Source of the DNA: a virus | Reading direction: 5' to 3' (one strand) | Virus record (IMG/VR): IMGVR_UViG_3300031999_000081 | Location: 1 to 39,922 of that record | Length of the DNA stretch: 39,922 bases | In this document: piece by piece, positions 6,470-13,648 of the stretch | Position numbering within the stretch: position 1 is the stretch's first letter | Layout of the letters: every line of letters begins with the position of its first letter | Notes under the pieces: generated by a model | What the model was told of the DNA's origin: nothing | Seen by the model: the letters and a program-made list of their open reading frames with translations, nothing else | Databases searched by the model: none | Position numbers and translations under genes: made by a program

Positions 6470-6617
6470 CTTCCTTTCCTGTTAGTTCTTCGATTAAAAC
6501 TTCTACTTGTTCATCAACCCATTCAATTAAACTACTGCTTGAAGTATCAACAATAAGTTGAGTTTCTAATAATAACTTAATTTGTTCTAAAAGTTTAACT
6601 TGTTCTTTATCTAACAT
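6450..6617 (-). CDS. Small acidic helical protein, 55 aa
   Basis: The ATG at 6617, preceded by AAGGAGTCAA, opens a 55-codon frame: MLDKEQVKLLEQIKLLLETQ at the start, then DTSSSSLIEWVDEQVEVLIE and an acidic tail. Heptad-like leucines suggest one or two amphipathic helices. It starts 9 nt after the large terminase stop and overlaps the next gene by 20 nt, so it fits the operon. It is unrecognised. It is too short for most gene-calling thresholds but well supported by the ribosome binding site and coupling. Confidence 0.65.
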   Translation of the reverse strand: MLDKEQVKLLEQIKLLLETQLIVDTSSSSLIEWVDEQVEVLIEELTGKEDDGYSD

Positions 6618-6625
6618 TTGACTCC

Positions 6626-7987
6626 TTATTCCGGATAATGATCTTTGTAGAAATTTGGCATATCACTATCACCATATCTTACTTCATTATAACGTTTTTC
6701 CAAATCCTGTGCATTAGAACCAGATTTACATTTAGGTAAACATAAACATAAATATCTTATAGCGTCGCAAAGATGTGAATGATTATCATGTAGTGGATGA
6801 TTATCATACATCTTTGTAACTTCATTATATTTCTTATGATAGTTTCGCAAAGACATTATTAACGACTTACATTTACTTTCATCAATATACGTTCTTGGCA
6901 ATGTAGTTCTAACGCATTCAATACCATCAATAATAGAAAGATTAGGAGCTAATAAGAAATTAAACCCTAACTGTCTTGCTTTCTCTATGCGTGATAAACC
7001 ACCTGAAGTAAACTCACGCACAGCAAGATCATGAGGCCCAAAATGCTTTGCCCATGTATAAGGTTTTGCTTGAAGAATATTTATGTAATGCTCAAGGCCT
7101 ACATTAGAATTCTGATACATATCTATAATATTTACTTGTCTACCAATAACCTGGAACATTAATATTGCTGTCTGATCTCGCATACCAATATCCCATGCAG
7201 AAAAGACAGGATAGTTTGGTTCCCAATCTACAATACCAATTTGGTTATTAAGCTCCATATTGTTTACATACTTAGCATAATAAGCACCTTGTGCACCAAT
7301 AGAAAAGCTACAAAAATACTCTTGAGTACTCTTATCTGGGCTCATCTCTCCAGAATCTATTTCTTTTTGTATCTGCTCTAAAGATATATGTCGCGTATCG
7401 TTCGTTGTCTTAAAGTAAGTAAACCATTCATCAGAGTTATTCTTAGCAACTTCATAAAGCGTAAAGAAATGATTCTCCCCAAATGGTGTAGATATAAACA
7501 TAACCCAACCATCATTTCCAAGAAGTACAGGCCTTAAAGTAGGGTAAGCTTGGGGATGGGAATACGCTGCTTCTGAAAATATTATTCCAACTGGATTACC
7601 ACCACGTAGAGAATCGAAATTATTGGAACCTGAAAATTGTATAATAGAACCGTTAATTAATGTTATTGTCATCTGTTGAATATTTTTCTTAAATATCAAC
7701 TCCTCAGGAATGAATTTGAGGATAGGATAACCCTCAGAAGTAAATCCCTGCCAAATTACTTCCCTAGCCTGTTTATTTGTAGGCAGTAGATAATAATAAA
7801 TTCCTACACGTTTTAGGGCTGCCTTTAACATAAGATTAAAACAGACAATATCCTTACCGCTTCTTCTTGGGAGAACGATTAATAATTTTTTGAATCCTTT
7901 TTCTTCAAATGCTTGGCATATTGGTAATTGATAATCACGGGCCTTAAAACGGTTAAGTTTTATTTGTGTTTCGACTGGTATCTTCAT
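6626..7987 (-). CDS. terL: Terminase large subunit
   Basis: This is the ATPase/nuclease motor that cuts and pumps phage DNA into the prohead. Of 453 residues, the Walker A motif PRRSGKD is at 40-46, a Walker B-like VGIIFSEAA at about 133-141 (serine in place of the usual aspartate before the catalytic glutamate, as in some phage terminases), and coupling motif STPFG at 167-171. The RNase H-like nuclease domain follows with D266 (AWDIG), D289 (IIDMY) and D408 (HLCDAIRY) as likely metal ligands. It overlaps the small terminase gene by 35 nt, with a GGAG site upstream. Length is normal to slightly short. Confidence 0.93.
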   Translation of the reverse strand: MKIPVETQIKLNRFKARDYQLPICQAFEEKGFKKLLIVLPRRSGKDIVCFNLMLKAALKRVGIYYYLLPTNKQAREVIWQGFTSEGYPILKFIPEELIFKKNIQQMTITLINGSIIQFSGSNNFDSLRGGNPVGIIFSEAAYSHPQAYPTLRPVLLGNDGWVMFISTPFGENHFFTLYEVAKNNSDEWFTYFKTTNDTRHISLEQIQKEIDSGEMSPDKSTQEYFCSFSIGAQGAYYAKYVNNMELNNQIGIVDWEPNYPVFSAWDIGMRDQTAILMFQVIGRQVNIIDMYQNSNVGLEHYINILQAKPYTWAKHFGPHDLAVREFTSGGLSRIEKARQLGFNFLLAPNLSIIDGIECVRTTLPRTYIDESKCKSLIMSLRNYHKKYNEVTKMYDNHPLHDNHSHLCDAIRYLCLCLPKCKSGSNAQDLEKRYNEVRYGDSDMPNFYKDHYPE

Positions 7988-8408
7988 TTCTCTTTTGTGT
8001 CTCCGTTTTTAAGACCCTACTTAAAATCTCCTCATATTCTTCAGGCTTAAGAGTTTTTCCATTATTATCTTCTTTAAGTTTGGCCCTAAATTTATGTTCT
8101 TCTTTATAATCATCGAGATATTGGGACAAAGGGAAAGCAATAACACTATTCATAGAATCGTGCATTCCCTTAAGAAATCTATTAATACCGCATTTTTCTT
8201 TAGCAATTTGATGAACTGTATTTAATTTTTTATTATTACGAACATGATCATAAAATGTTGTCTTGGGAATATGTCTAGGTATATAAAATTGAGAAATCAT
8301 ATAAACATCATCTCTCAATGCCCATTCTTCCAATAGCGTTGCTAGTTCCGCAGGACGAAACTTGTCGTATTCTTCAGGTCGCGTGCTATTCTTAGAAGAT
8401 TTCCCCAT
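7953..8408 (-). CDS. Putative terminase small subunit
   Basis: This 151-residue protein lies immediately upstream of, and overlaps, the large terminase gene. Residues ~15-65 contain a likely DNA-binding helical region (RPAELATLLEEWALRDDVY, then HIPKTTFYDHVRNNKKLN). The C-terminal part is charged and helical (LKPEEYEEILSRVLKTETQ). Small terminases recognise the packaging site and oligomerise. The call rests mainly on position and the HTH-like segment. The start at 8408 has AAGGAG upstream. Confidence 0.7.
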   Translation of the reverse strand: MGKSSKNSTRPEEYDKFRPAELATLLEEWALRDDVYMISQFYIPRHIPKTTFYDHVRNNKKLNTVHQIAKEKCGINRFLKGMHDSMNSVIAFPLSQYLDDYKEEHKFRAKLKEDNNGKTLKPEEYEEILSRVLKTETQKRNEDTSRNTNKT

Positions 8409-8416
8409 AGTTCTCC

Positions 8417-8545
8417 TTATCTCATTAATAAAAATATAATCATAATAGCAATTACAAACAAACTAAAATAACTAGGGAATAGGAATACTGATAAGAATGA
8501 AACGGCTAAAAAGAATAAAAGAGCAAAAGAAATAAAATCATACAT
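8417..8545 (-). CDS. Small hydrophobic membrane protein, 42 aa (holin candidate)
   Basis: The ATG at 8545 opens a 42-codon frame that is almost wholly hydrophobic: MYDFISFALLFFLAVSFLSV, a short FPSY turn, then a second segment ending FVIAIMIIFLLMR. That predicts a two-helix membrane hairpin. It begins 3 nt after the RusA stop and ends 8 nt before the small terminase start, so it fits the operon, but the Shine-Dalgarno is weak. Size and topology would fit a very small holin, and no other holin is obvious. It could also be an unrelated membrane peptide. Confidence 0.5.
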   Translation of the reverse strand: MYDFISFALLFFLAVSFLSVFLFPSYFSLFVIAIMIIFLLMR

Positions 8546-8548
8546 AAT

Positions 8549-9001
8549 TCATTCATAAACTCTAATTGTAAATTCGGTAAAACCTTTAGTATCGTATATT
8601 TTTTTAGCATAAATTTCATAAAAGATACAATCATCTTTGTAAAGAATACCATTACCCAGGTCGAGTATAAACTTAATTAGATTATCAATATCTGGTTTAA
8701 ATACATGTGGTTGAGTTAGGAGTTGTTGTTTGTTTAGCTTAGATAACTTATTAGGCACTTGGAAATGGAATATAACATTAAGACTAACAGGTCCTAAGAA
8801 TAATGGTTTTCTACCGTGTTGCTGCTTTAAGTTTAATCCGTGATAGAACTTAAGCTTCTTTTGTGGATCCCAAGTCCTTTTATTCCCATGTCTTGCTCTT
8901 TGGAGAGCGATTGGTTTTCCATCAATAATATAATTACCACTTCCCGCTACTAAATTTGTCCCGTGCTGCACGTTTTTGCTTTCTAATGAATCGTTCTTCA
9001 T
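8549..9001 (-). CDS. rusA: RusA-type Holliday junction resolvase
   Basis: RusA dimers cut four-way DNA junctions, in phages to debranch DNA before packaging or during recombination. The signature is KPDIDNLIKFILD (residues 102-114) followed by GILYKDDCIFYEI. The acidic residues D104, D106 and D124 match the family's metal-binding aspartates. The N-terminal strand region (YIIDGKPIALQRARHG, VSLNVIFHF) is also typical. The gene lies just upstream of the terminase genes, as in many phages, and overlaps the preceding gene's end by 68 nt. At 150 residues it is slightly long for the family, so translation may start downstream of 9001. Confidence 0.88.
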   Translation of the reverse strand: MKNDSLESKNVQHGTNLVAGSGNYIIDGKPIALQRARHGNKRTWDPQKKLKFYHGLNLKQQHGRKPLFLGPVSLNVIFHFQVPNKLSKLNKQQLLTQPHVFKPDIDNLIKFILDLGNGILYKDDCIFYEIYAKKIYDTKGFTEFTIRVYE

Positions 9002-9287
9002 TCTCTTTATTTTCGTTTATTATAGTTGATTCTAGTTCTTTTCGCCATTGTAAAACTAGAGCGTCAACATGTACCCATTCTTCTTCATTAATATTAATCT
9101 CAGGATTCTCTGAAATAATGGAGTAGAGTTCTTGATTTCTACCATTAACCAGCGCGGCGGCCAACTCATGTAGTTCAGAACAGTTGTTAAACCGATTACA
9201 AATATTGCCGGAATGGTAGTAAACATTTAGGAGTTTCTTCTCTTCATCCGTAAAGTTAAGTTGCTTCCCAAATAAATCATTCATCAT
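8934..9287 (-). CDS. Unknown helical phage protein, 117 aa
   Basis: I place the start at the double ATG at 9287 (MMNDLFGKQLNFTDEE), which has AGAAGGA upstream. The frame is open to 9353 but that would overlap the previous gene. The protein is acidic then basic at its C-terminus (RFIRKQKRAARDKFSSGKW), with a central EINEEEWVHVDALVLQWRKE helix. No family is recognised. It is co-transcribed with and overlaps the RusA gene, suggesting a DNA metabolism role by association only. Confidence 0.65.
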   Translation of the reverse strand: MMNDLFGKQLNFTDEEKKLLNVYYHSGNICNRFNNCSELHELAAALVNGRNQELYSIISENPEININEEEWVHVDALVLQWRKELESTIINENKENEERFIRKQKRAARDKFSSGKW

Positions 9288-9312
9288 AAGATATCCTTCT
9301 ACTTCGTTAAAA

Positions 9313-9648
9313 CTACGAAGAACTATCGTCAAAGTTAAATGGATTTGAGTCAAATTCTAACGTAGGCGAATCTTTTTGTACATCATGGGGATTTGTATTC
9401 TCCTGATTACTTCCCCCCATTTTAAGGAATCCTGGTTCTTTCTTTTCCTGAGTTTGTATTAATTCGTTCAATTTATTTACAAACTTTAATCGTAGAGATT
9501 CCTTAGAGATATTCATAAAAGTAGAATAATCATCAGCATATTCTTCATACCATATTGCAAAGCGATCTATGTTTTCTTTATAGCTTTTTGATACCCATGG
9601 TTGTGGTGGGTGTACTATAACTTGATTATTACGTACTCTGTTTTCCAA
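9313..9648 (-). CDS. Unknown protein with acidic C-terminal tail
   Basis: This frame of 111 residues appears to start with TTG at 9648 (AAGG upstream). The front half contains an aromatic helical stretch (SYKENIDRFAIWYEEYADDY). The C-terminal third is low-complexity and acidic, ending FNFDDSSS, reminiscent of the protein-binding tails of single-strand DNA-binding proteins, though no OB-fold pattern is visible. It lies between the winged-helix-like gene and RusA. Function is unknown. Confidence 0.55.
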   Translation of the reverse strand: MENRVRNNQVIVHPPQPWVSKSYKENIDRFAIWYEEYADDYSTFMNISKESLRLKFVNKLNELIQTQEKKEPGFLKMGGSNQENTNPHDVQKDSPTLEFDSNPFNFDDSSS

Positions 9649-9667
9649 CTCTAAAACCTTTCGCTCG

Positions 9668-10375
9668 TTAATCTTCCCATTCTATTCCAGCATCTTTAAA
9701 CTTTGCTCTTAACATTTCTTCTAACGTTTGTGGTTCTTTTTGTAAAGGTAATTTTGTTTGATACTTTGGAATAACATTAACAACTTTTTTCATATCACTA
9801 TCGTTACCTTTTGTAAGTAAATCTACCTTTCCTTGTAGAATTTTCCTTTGGTTCTTTTCCTTTTCTTCCGATTCTTTTATCTTGTTATCAAAGTTACTTA
9901 AGATTAACTCATTATATATATAAGTTCTTAGAACATTAGTACATTGTAGCCAATTTCTTGGAAACAGAGATTGAATCTTTTTTTGCAAATAATAGAAATA
10001 TGGTAGAAATTGAGCTAAAAGTTCTTGTATGTTTTGGTATGAAAACCATGGCGATATTTTATAGAAATTTGTTATTTTTACCCCCCTATTAAATTTTGAC
10101 ATTAAACCTTCTTCTATAAACTCATCAAAATATATTTTTAATGCTGATACGCTACAATGTGCCATTTTTGCTATAGTTTCTTCCGTCGCGTATACATTTT
10201 GATATCTATTGCATAATGTTACTATCGCATTTAATGCCATTTTTTTCTTGTATGTCCAGGATTTTATTTTTCCAACTATAAATCTATCCCTGGGTAAAGG
10301 GTTGAAATTTCTCCATTTTTGATATTCATAAATAAAGACTTGCTTTTTATTTAAGTTTTGGTTTACTGAAATCAT
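9668..10375 (-). CDS. Winged-helix DNA-binding protein, possible replication initiator
   Basis: In this 235-residue basic protein, residues ~30-110 look like a winged helix-turn-helix of the phage replication/DnaD-like or MarR-like type: MALNAIVTLCNRYQNVYATE, then TIAKMAHCSVSALKIYFDEF, then EEGLMSKFNRGVKITNFYKI. The rest is lysine-rich (QTLEEMLRAKFKDAGIEWED at the end). In phages of this size without a polymerase, such a protein often recruits the host replisome. That role is inferred. It could instead be a regulator. The start at 10375 has AAGGG upstream. Confidence 0.6.
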   Translation of the reverse strand: MISVNQNLNKKQVFIYEYQKWRNFNPLPRDRFIVGKIKSWTYKKKMALNAIVTLCNRYQNVYATEETIAKMAHCSVSALKIYFDEFIEEGLMSKFNRGVKITNFYKISPWFSYQNIQELLAQFLPYFYYLQKKIQSLFPRNWLQCTNVLRTYIYNELILSNFDNKIKESEEKEKNQRKILQGKVDLLTKGNDSDMKKVVNVIPKYQTKLPLQKEPQTLEEMLRAKFKDAGIEWED

Positions 10376-10383
10376 AAAACAAC

Positions 10384-10414
10384 CCTTGTTTTTGCTTTAA
10401 ACAAAGGCTTTTTT
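10384..10414 (+). terminator. Plus-strand terminator-like hairpin
   Basis: CCTTGTTT (10384-10391) pairs with AAACAAAGG (10399-10407) with one bulge, followed by CTTTTTT on the plus strand. It faces against the leftward genes around it. Opposite-strand transcripts, if any, would end here. Confidence 0.4.
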
Positions 10415-10436
10415 ACTAAATACTTAAAGTAATACT

Positions 10437-10670
10437 TTAACATTGAATCACTCCTGTGTAATTCCTTGCTTTTAGCTTTAGATAAAGGCTTTCATTGAAA
10501 CAACTTCCTTGTTTCTTTGCTTTGTTTTTGGCTTGGGTTCTTTTACCTTTAGTTCTTAACCGGGGGGTTAGGGATTTAGAAAATAGACTAAGACGCTTAA
10601 AACAGGCGTCTTTTTCTTTTTTTATACTTTTTACTTGATTTTTTATTGGAGACTTGGTAATTTGAATCAT
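10437..10670 (-). CDS. Doubtful basic ORF in a hairpin-rich stretch
   Basis: This open frame of 77 codons encodes a very basic peptide (SLTPRLRTKGKRTQAKNKAK) with no recognisable fold. AAGG lies 7 nt before the ATG at 10670. The frame covers a terminator-like hairpin (10590-10620) and a purine-rich repeat tract, so its composition may simply reflect RNA structure. It could be a small DNA-binding protein, or this 410-nt interval (10376-10786) may be regulatory and non-coding. Confidence 0.3.
   Translation of the reverse strand: MIQITKSPIKNQVKSIKKEKDACFKRLSLFSKSLTPRLRTKGKRTQAKNKAKKQGSCFNESLYLKLKARNYTGVIQC
10590..10620 (+). terminator. Plus-strand terminator-like hairpin
   Basis: AAGACGC (10590-10596) pairs with GCGTCTT (10606-10612) and runs into TTTTTCTTTTTTT. 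The orientation is plus, opposite to the genes on either side. Confidence 0.5.
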
Positions 10671-10707
10671 AAATAAACCTTTTTTTATAGTAGAGAAAAG
10701 TTGTTTA

Positions 10708-10733
10708 AGACGTTGGTGTAAAAACCAGCGTCT
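10708..10733. other. Perfect 10-bp hairpin related to the one at 10590
   Basis: AGACGTTGGT (10708-10717) and ACCAGCGTCT (10724-10733) pair fully (one G.T) around a 6-nt loop. The outer AGACG/CGTCT arms are the same as in the hairpin at 10590-10612. It lies 54 nt past the stop of the DUF551 gene. The following bases are AT-rich on both strands, so direction is unclear. Confidence 0.5.
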
Positions 10734-10786
10734 ATTTATTTTTACTCTAGGAATTCTAATTTCAATCTAAAATTCCAAAAAGCTTA

Positions 10787-11434
10787 TTACAATTCAGTCT
10801 CTTTAGCAATAATAAATTCTAATTTTATTTTCCATCTACCATCTGGAATTATATGAACAATATTTTCACGACGCAATTTTTCACTTAAAAACATTTCTAA
10901 AAATTCACATTCCATATCAAGTATCTCCTTTTCATCAAAGCTTGTATTATTTTGTAATTTTAAATAAATCATTGCAGTTAATGCTAAATCGTCATTATAT
11001 TCATTCTCATTTATTATACTAAAATCTTCTTTTAAAGTTGCTTCATCTAAACTTTCTAACCAATCTTTTATATTTTTATTTTCTTGGTTTATTTTGAACA
11101 AAGAAAAACTTATCGGATATTTATTTGTTTTAAATTTTTCTTGTATTTCATCTTCGCTTAAATCATATTCATTTGAATGATTTTCTAGAATTTTTATAGA
11201 TGATTCTTTAGGTTTTTCTGGTAACGGCATCCAATGAGTAACGTTTTTTAATTTGCCATCTCCAAACGTCCATTGTGGTTTATTAGTTTTGTAACGTTCT
11301 TTGTCACTTTCATAAATTGACATTGCAATAATATATTCTGAATTAAGACCATCAAAAAAACTGTATGCTTGACCATACGCTAATATTTGTTGGTTTAGTT
11401 TTGGCATTTTATGTAATACATTAATCCATCTCAT
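10787..11434 (-). CDS. DUF551-domain phage protein
   Basis: This 215-residue protein starts MRWINVLHKMPKLNQQILAY and contains VTHWMPLPEKP at about residues 65-75; these two elements define the short DUF551 domain found in many phage early genes. The remaining ~130 residues are acidic, helical and unassigned (EDEIQEKFKTNKY, KEILDMECEFLEMFLSEKLR). Biochemical function of DUF551 is unknown. The start at 11434 has AAGGAATAAATA upstream and follows the HTH gene by 3 nt, so both are in the leftward early operon. Confidence 0.8.
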   Translation of the reverse strand: MRWINVLHKMPKLNQQILAYGQAYSFFDGLNSEYIIAMSIYESDKERYKTNKPQWTFGDGKLKNVTHWMPLPEKPKESSIKILENHSNEYDLSEDEIQEKFKTNKYPISFSLFKINQENKNIKDWLESLDEATLKEDFSIINENEYNDDLALTAMIYLKLQNNTSFDEKEILDMECEFLEMFLSEKLRRENIVHIIPDGRWKIKLEFIIAKETEL

Positions 11435-11437
11435 TAT

Positions 11438-11701
11438 TTATTCCTTTGCGCCTTTTAAAGTTTCTAAACACTTTTGTACCATTGCACAATAATCACATTT
11501 AAACTTAGGACTTTCTTTTTTCCATTCTCCTGATTCTTTTAAGATCTTCTCTAAGTCTTCCTTCTTATAAAGTCTGTATTTATTTATGGGATTCCTATAA
11601 ACAGAAATCTTATTCAACTTCTCCCAATTGCGTAATGTAAATAACGAAACCCCAAGAAACTTCGCCGCTTCTTTTATTTTTAGATATTCATTAATTTTCA
11701 T
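11438..11701 (-). CDS. Excisionase/MerR-type helix-turn-helix regulator with C-terminal cysteine cluster
   Basis: In this 87-residue protein, residues 5-55 form a MerR-like HTH (LKIKEAAKFLGVSLFTLRNW, then YRNPINKYRLYKKEDLEKIL), as in excisionases and plasmid/phage regulators. A short C-terminal segment has CDYCAMVQKC, possibly a metal site. It is the first gene leftward from the divergent promoter region and so is a natural candidate to regulate it. No integrase is present, so an excisionase role is unlikely. The start at 11701 has AAAGG upstream. Confidence 0.8.
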   Translation of the reverse strand: MKINEYLKIKEAAKFLGVSLFTLRNWEKLNKISVYRNPINKYRLYKKEDLEKILKESGEWKKESPKFKCDYCAMVQKCLETLKGAKE

Positions 11702-11723
11702 CTTAACCTTTCTATATAGAAGT

Positions 11724-11752
11724 AGTATAAACTTTTATAAAAAGACTTGCAA
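11724..11752 (-). promoter_or_regulatory. Leftward early promoter, shares its -35 box with the rightward one
   Basis: On the minus strand TTGCAA (11752-11747) is followed by 17 nt and TATACT (11729-11724). The start of the HTH gene is 23 nt beyond. TTGCAA is its own reverse complement and also serves the rightward promoter. Confidence 0.65.
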
Positions 11753-11774
11753 TGTTTGTTTTATGTGTTACACT
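11747..11774 (+). promoter_or_regulatory. Rightward early promoter for the ERF operon
   Basis: TTGCAA (11747-11752), 16 nt, TACACT (11769-11774), about 38 nt upstream of the ATG at 11812. A short direct repeat (TAATGTT/TTAATGTT) just downstream of the -10 box could be a regulator site. Confidence 0.6.
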
Positions 11775-11811
11775 AATGTTAGTTAATGTTTAAATAGATC
11801 AAAGGGAAACA

Positions 11812-12060
11812 ATGAAAAGTAGATTATCAATTGATGAATTAAATAAACGTATAGAACTTCAAATAAATAAAAAGATGGAACAGTTTAGTAAGTTGGGTGT
11901 TGCAGCCAAAGCCACTTCTCAATTAGTAATAGACTACCAAAAAAAGATGTATGACATCTTAAAAGAATTAGAATCACATGAAGGTTTATTACGTACTCAA
12001 CGTCCTGAATTATGTGAGTTGTTTGATGCTCTTAAAGAAGAATTTAAAGCTAAAGAATAA
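11812..12060 (+). CDS. Small helical early protein, unknown
   Basis: This 82-residue, charged, probably all-helical protein (LSIDELNKRIELQINKKMEQ at the N-terminus, LCELFDALKEEFKAKE at the end) is the first gene of the rightward operon. The start has AAAGGGA upstream. No family is recognised. Its position before the ERF recombinase suggests an early or recombination-accessory role, which is only a guess from context. Confidence 0.7.
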   Translation: MKSRLSIDELNKRIELQINKKMEQFSKLGVAAKATSQLVIDYQKKMYDILKELESHEGLLRTQRPELCELFDALKEEFKAKE

Positions 12061-12062
12061 TT

Positions 12063-12317
12063 ATGAAAAAAATCTTATTGTTACCTATAACTTTTATGTG
12101 CTTTAATTTACATTCTGATCCAGATCCATCTTATGGACTCAGACCTTATGTGGACTTTCTTGAATTGCAAGAGTTAGTTGAAAAAATAGATACAACAATG
12201 GAGATACAATGGAACGAAATAACAAAACTTACCTTCAAACAAATTAAATATCTGCGTGAAGAAAATGATAAACTAAAACTTATTCTTAGTGATATAAAGG
12301 ATTGCAATGGAAAATAA
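12063..12317 (+). CDS. Small protein with N-terminal signal-like segment
   Basis: This 84-residue protein begins MKKILLLPITFMCFNLHSDP, which resembles a short export signal (basic start, hydrophobic core, possible cleavage after LHS). The remainder is a charged helix, likely coiled coil (LTFKQIKYLREENDKLKLIL). It could be a periplasmic or membrane-associated accessory. Its end overlaps the ERF start by 11 nt, so it is translationally coupled. The weak ribosome binding site and the short length leave some doubt. Confidence 0.6.
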   Translation: MKKILLLPITFMCFNLHSDPDPSYGLRPYVDFLELQELVEKIDTTMEIQWNEITKLTFKQIKYLREENDKLKLILSDIKDCNGK

Positions 12318-12969
12318 TGAGATCTTAAAACAAACACCTCCAGAACCAACAAAATCAAAGGAATTAAACGAATTATTCTCTGCAATGGCTAAAGCTCAAT
12401 CCGAGATAAAAACAGCTAACCTTGACGCAGAAAACCCTTATTTTAAAAGTTCGTTTTCCAGTCTTGCCGAGATCATGCGGGTATCTCGGCCGGCCTTAAC
12501 TAAAAATGGGCTTTCTGTCATCCAACAAGTATTGCCCAATGAAGAGGGCCAAAATGTTCTCCACACAATTTTGGCTCACTCTTCTGGGCAATGGATTGAA
12601 ACTCAAATGAAGATAGTTCCTACTAAACCTGACGTTCAAGCCCTTGGCAGCCTTATAACTTATTTGCGTAGATATTCTTATGCTGCTATCGTTGGGGTAG
12701 TTTCTTCAGAAGAAGATGACGACGGTGAGCAATCGCTTACCGAAGAACACTCAAAAATAAATAAATTTGACTCAAGAGAGCAAACTAACGAAACTCTTAC
12801 CAAAGAACAACTTGAAGAACTTAATTATGAATTGGATGGGCATCCTAATATTGCTCAACAGATTCTTGAGGGTATGAAGATACAGTCATTAAGTGAAATT
12901 CCAAAATCGAAATTTATAGCAGCAATCAATCGCGTTAGGGCGATTAAAACTTTGAGGAATGGTAAATAG
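12307..12969 (+). CDS. erf: ERF-family single-strand DNA annealing protein
   Basis: ERF proteins anneal complementary single strands and in phages such as P22 circularise or recombine genome ends. This 220-residue protein has the family core: ELFSAMAKAQSEIKTANLDA, PYFKSSFSSLAEIMR, a WIETQMKI strand, and the conserved QALGSLITYLRRYSYAAIVG near residues 115-135, followed by an acidic EEDDDGE stretch. The C-terminal region is a variable tail. The ATG at 12307 has AAGGA 5 nt upstream. RusA across the divergent promoter region would resolve the junctions that ERF creates. Confidence 0.92.
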   Translation: MENNEILKQTPPEPTKSKELNELFSAMAKAQSEIKTANLDAENPYFKSSFSSLAEIMRVSRPALTKNGLSVIQQVLPNEEGQNVLHTILAHSSGQWIETQMKIVPTKPDVQALGSLITYLRRYSYAAIVGVVSSEEDDDGEQSLTEEHSKINKFDSREQTNETLTKEQLEELNYELDGHPNIAQQILEGMKIQSLSEIPKSKFIAAINRVRAIKTLRNGK

Positions 12970-12995
12970 TTAACCAATATTAAAGGAGTGTAGTT

Positions 12996-13274
12996 ATGTT
13001 GAATGAATTCTTTAAAAATATGGGTAATAAAATGAATGAAAATATCATCAGTAAATATAACCCTCCTACCAAGTTTGAACAGTTACCTGTTGGAACTATA
13101 TGGATAGTCCAAGGCGATCATCCTGAATATTTTATTCAACTATCTTATGACGTTGAAAAACCTCAATGGGAAAGATTGGGTACATTCTTTGAAACAATAT
13201 TCAAAGAACATATAACTAATGAAATTTTCTTAATCGAATGTTTGAAACTATTTGCTGAGAACAAGAAAGCCTAA
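12996..13274 (+). CDS. Unknown small protein, last gene of the rightward operon
   Basis: This 92-residue protein has a strong AAAGGAGTG site 7 nt before the ATG at 12996. The middle part (YNPPTKFEQLPVGTIWIVQG, then EYFIQLSYDVEKPQWERLG) looks like a small beta-rich domain. The C-terminus is helical. An alternative in-frame start lies at 13032 (MNENIISKYN). No family is recognised. A convergent hairpin overlaps its stop codon. Confidence 0.7.
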   Translation: MLNEFFKNMGNKMNENIISKYNPPTKFEQLPVGTIWIVQGDHPEYFIQLSYDVEKPQWERLGTFFETIFKEHITNEIFLIECLKLFAENKKA

Positions 13275-13297
13275 GAGTAAATATATTAGACTTTCTT
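13263..13297. terminator. Convergent bidirectional terminator
   Basis: AAGAAAG-C-CTAA (13263-13274) pairs with TTAG-A-CTTTCTT (13286-13297), one mismatch, loop GAGTAAATATA. It overlaps the stop codons of the two convergent genes that end at 13274 and 13286. Because it sits between converging operons it can end transcription from both sides. Confidence 0.55.
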
Positions 13298-13573
13298 ATT
13301 CGAAGTAGAATGTTTTTTTTTAGCTAGTTCAAGGTTTTTTTGGAACTCTTCTTTTCTCATTCTATTTTCTTCACCAAAAAGTTCTTCATTTTCAATATCT
13401 TCAAACCATACCAAATTGTCATTGTAGTCACATATTTCTTTTTCTAATTCAACAGATTGTTCATACATCTTTTCCAGCAATGCTGCCTGTTTATACGTGA
13501 AAAATGAATAGTCTACTACAAAGCCAGTGACTAGCCCTCCAACAAATATAATAATTGGTATGAACTGTACCAT
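13286..13573 (-). CDS. Membrane-anchored coiled-coil protein, possible spanin
   Basis: This 95-residue protein has one N-terminal membrane helix (FIPIIIFVGGLVTGFVVDY, residues 4-22), then a charged coiled coil (LLEKMYEQSVELEKEICDY) and a lysine-rich end. Size and topology resemble the inner-membrane i-spanin (Rz) class that disrupts the outer membrane at lysis, but no partner lipoprotein gene overlaps it. It is the last gene of the fibre block, a usual place for lysis genes. The call is tentative. Confidence 0.55.
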   Translation of the reverse strand: MVQFIPIIIFVGGLVTGFVVDYSFFTYKQAALLEKMYEQSVELEKEICDYNDNLVWFEDIENEELFGEENRMRKEEFQKNLELAKKKHSTSNKKV

Positions 13574-13648
13574 CGTTTTTCCTTAATACTTAACTTTTAT
13601 CTTTCTTTTAATTGTTATACTTTTATTTCCATTTAATACAATCATTTC

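Noticed and set aside
11438-11701. Excisionase as evidence for a temperate, integrating phage
   Set aside because: No integrase, attachment site or CI-like repressor is visible. The MerR-like HTH is as likely to be a promoter regulator.
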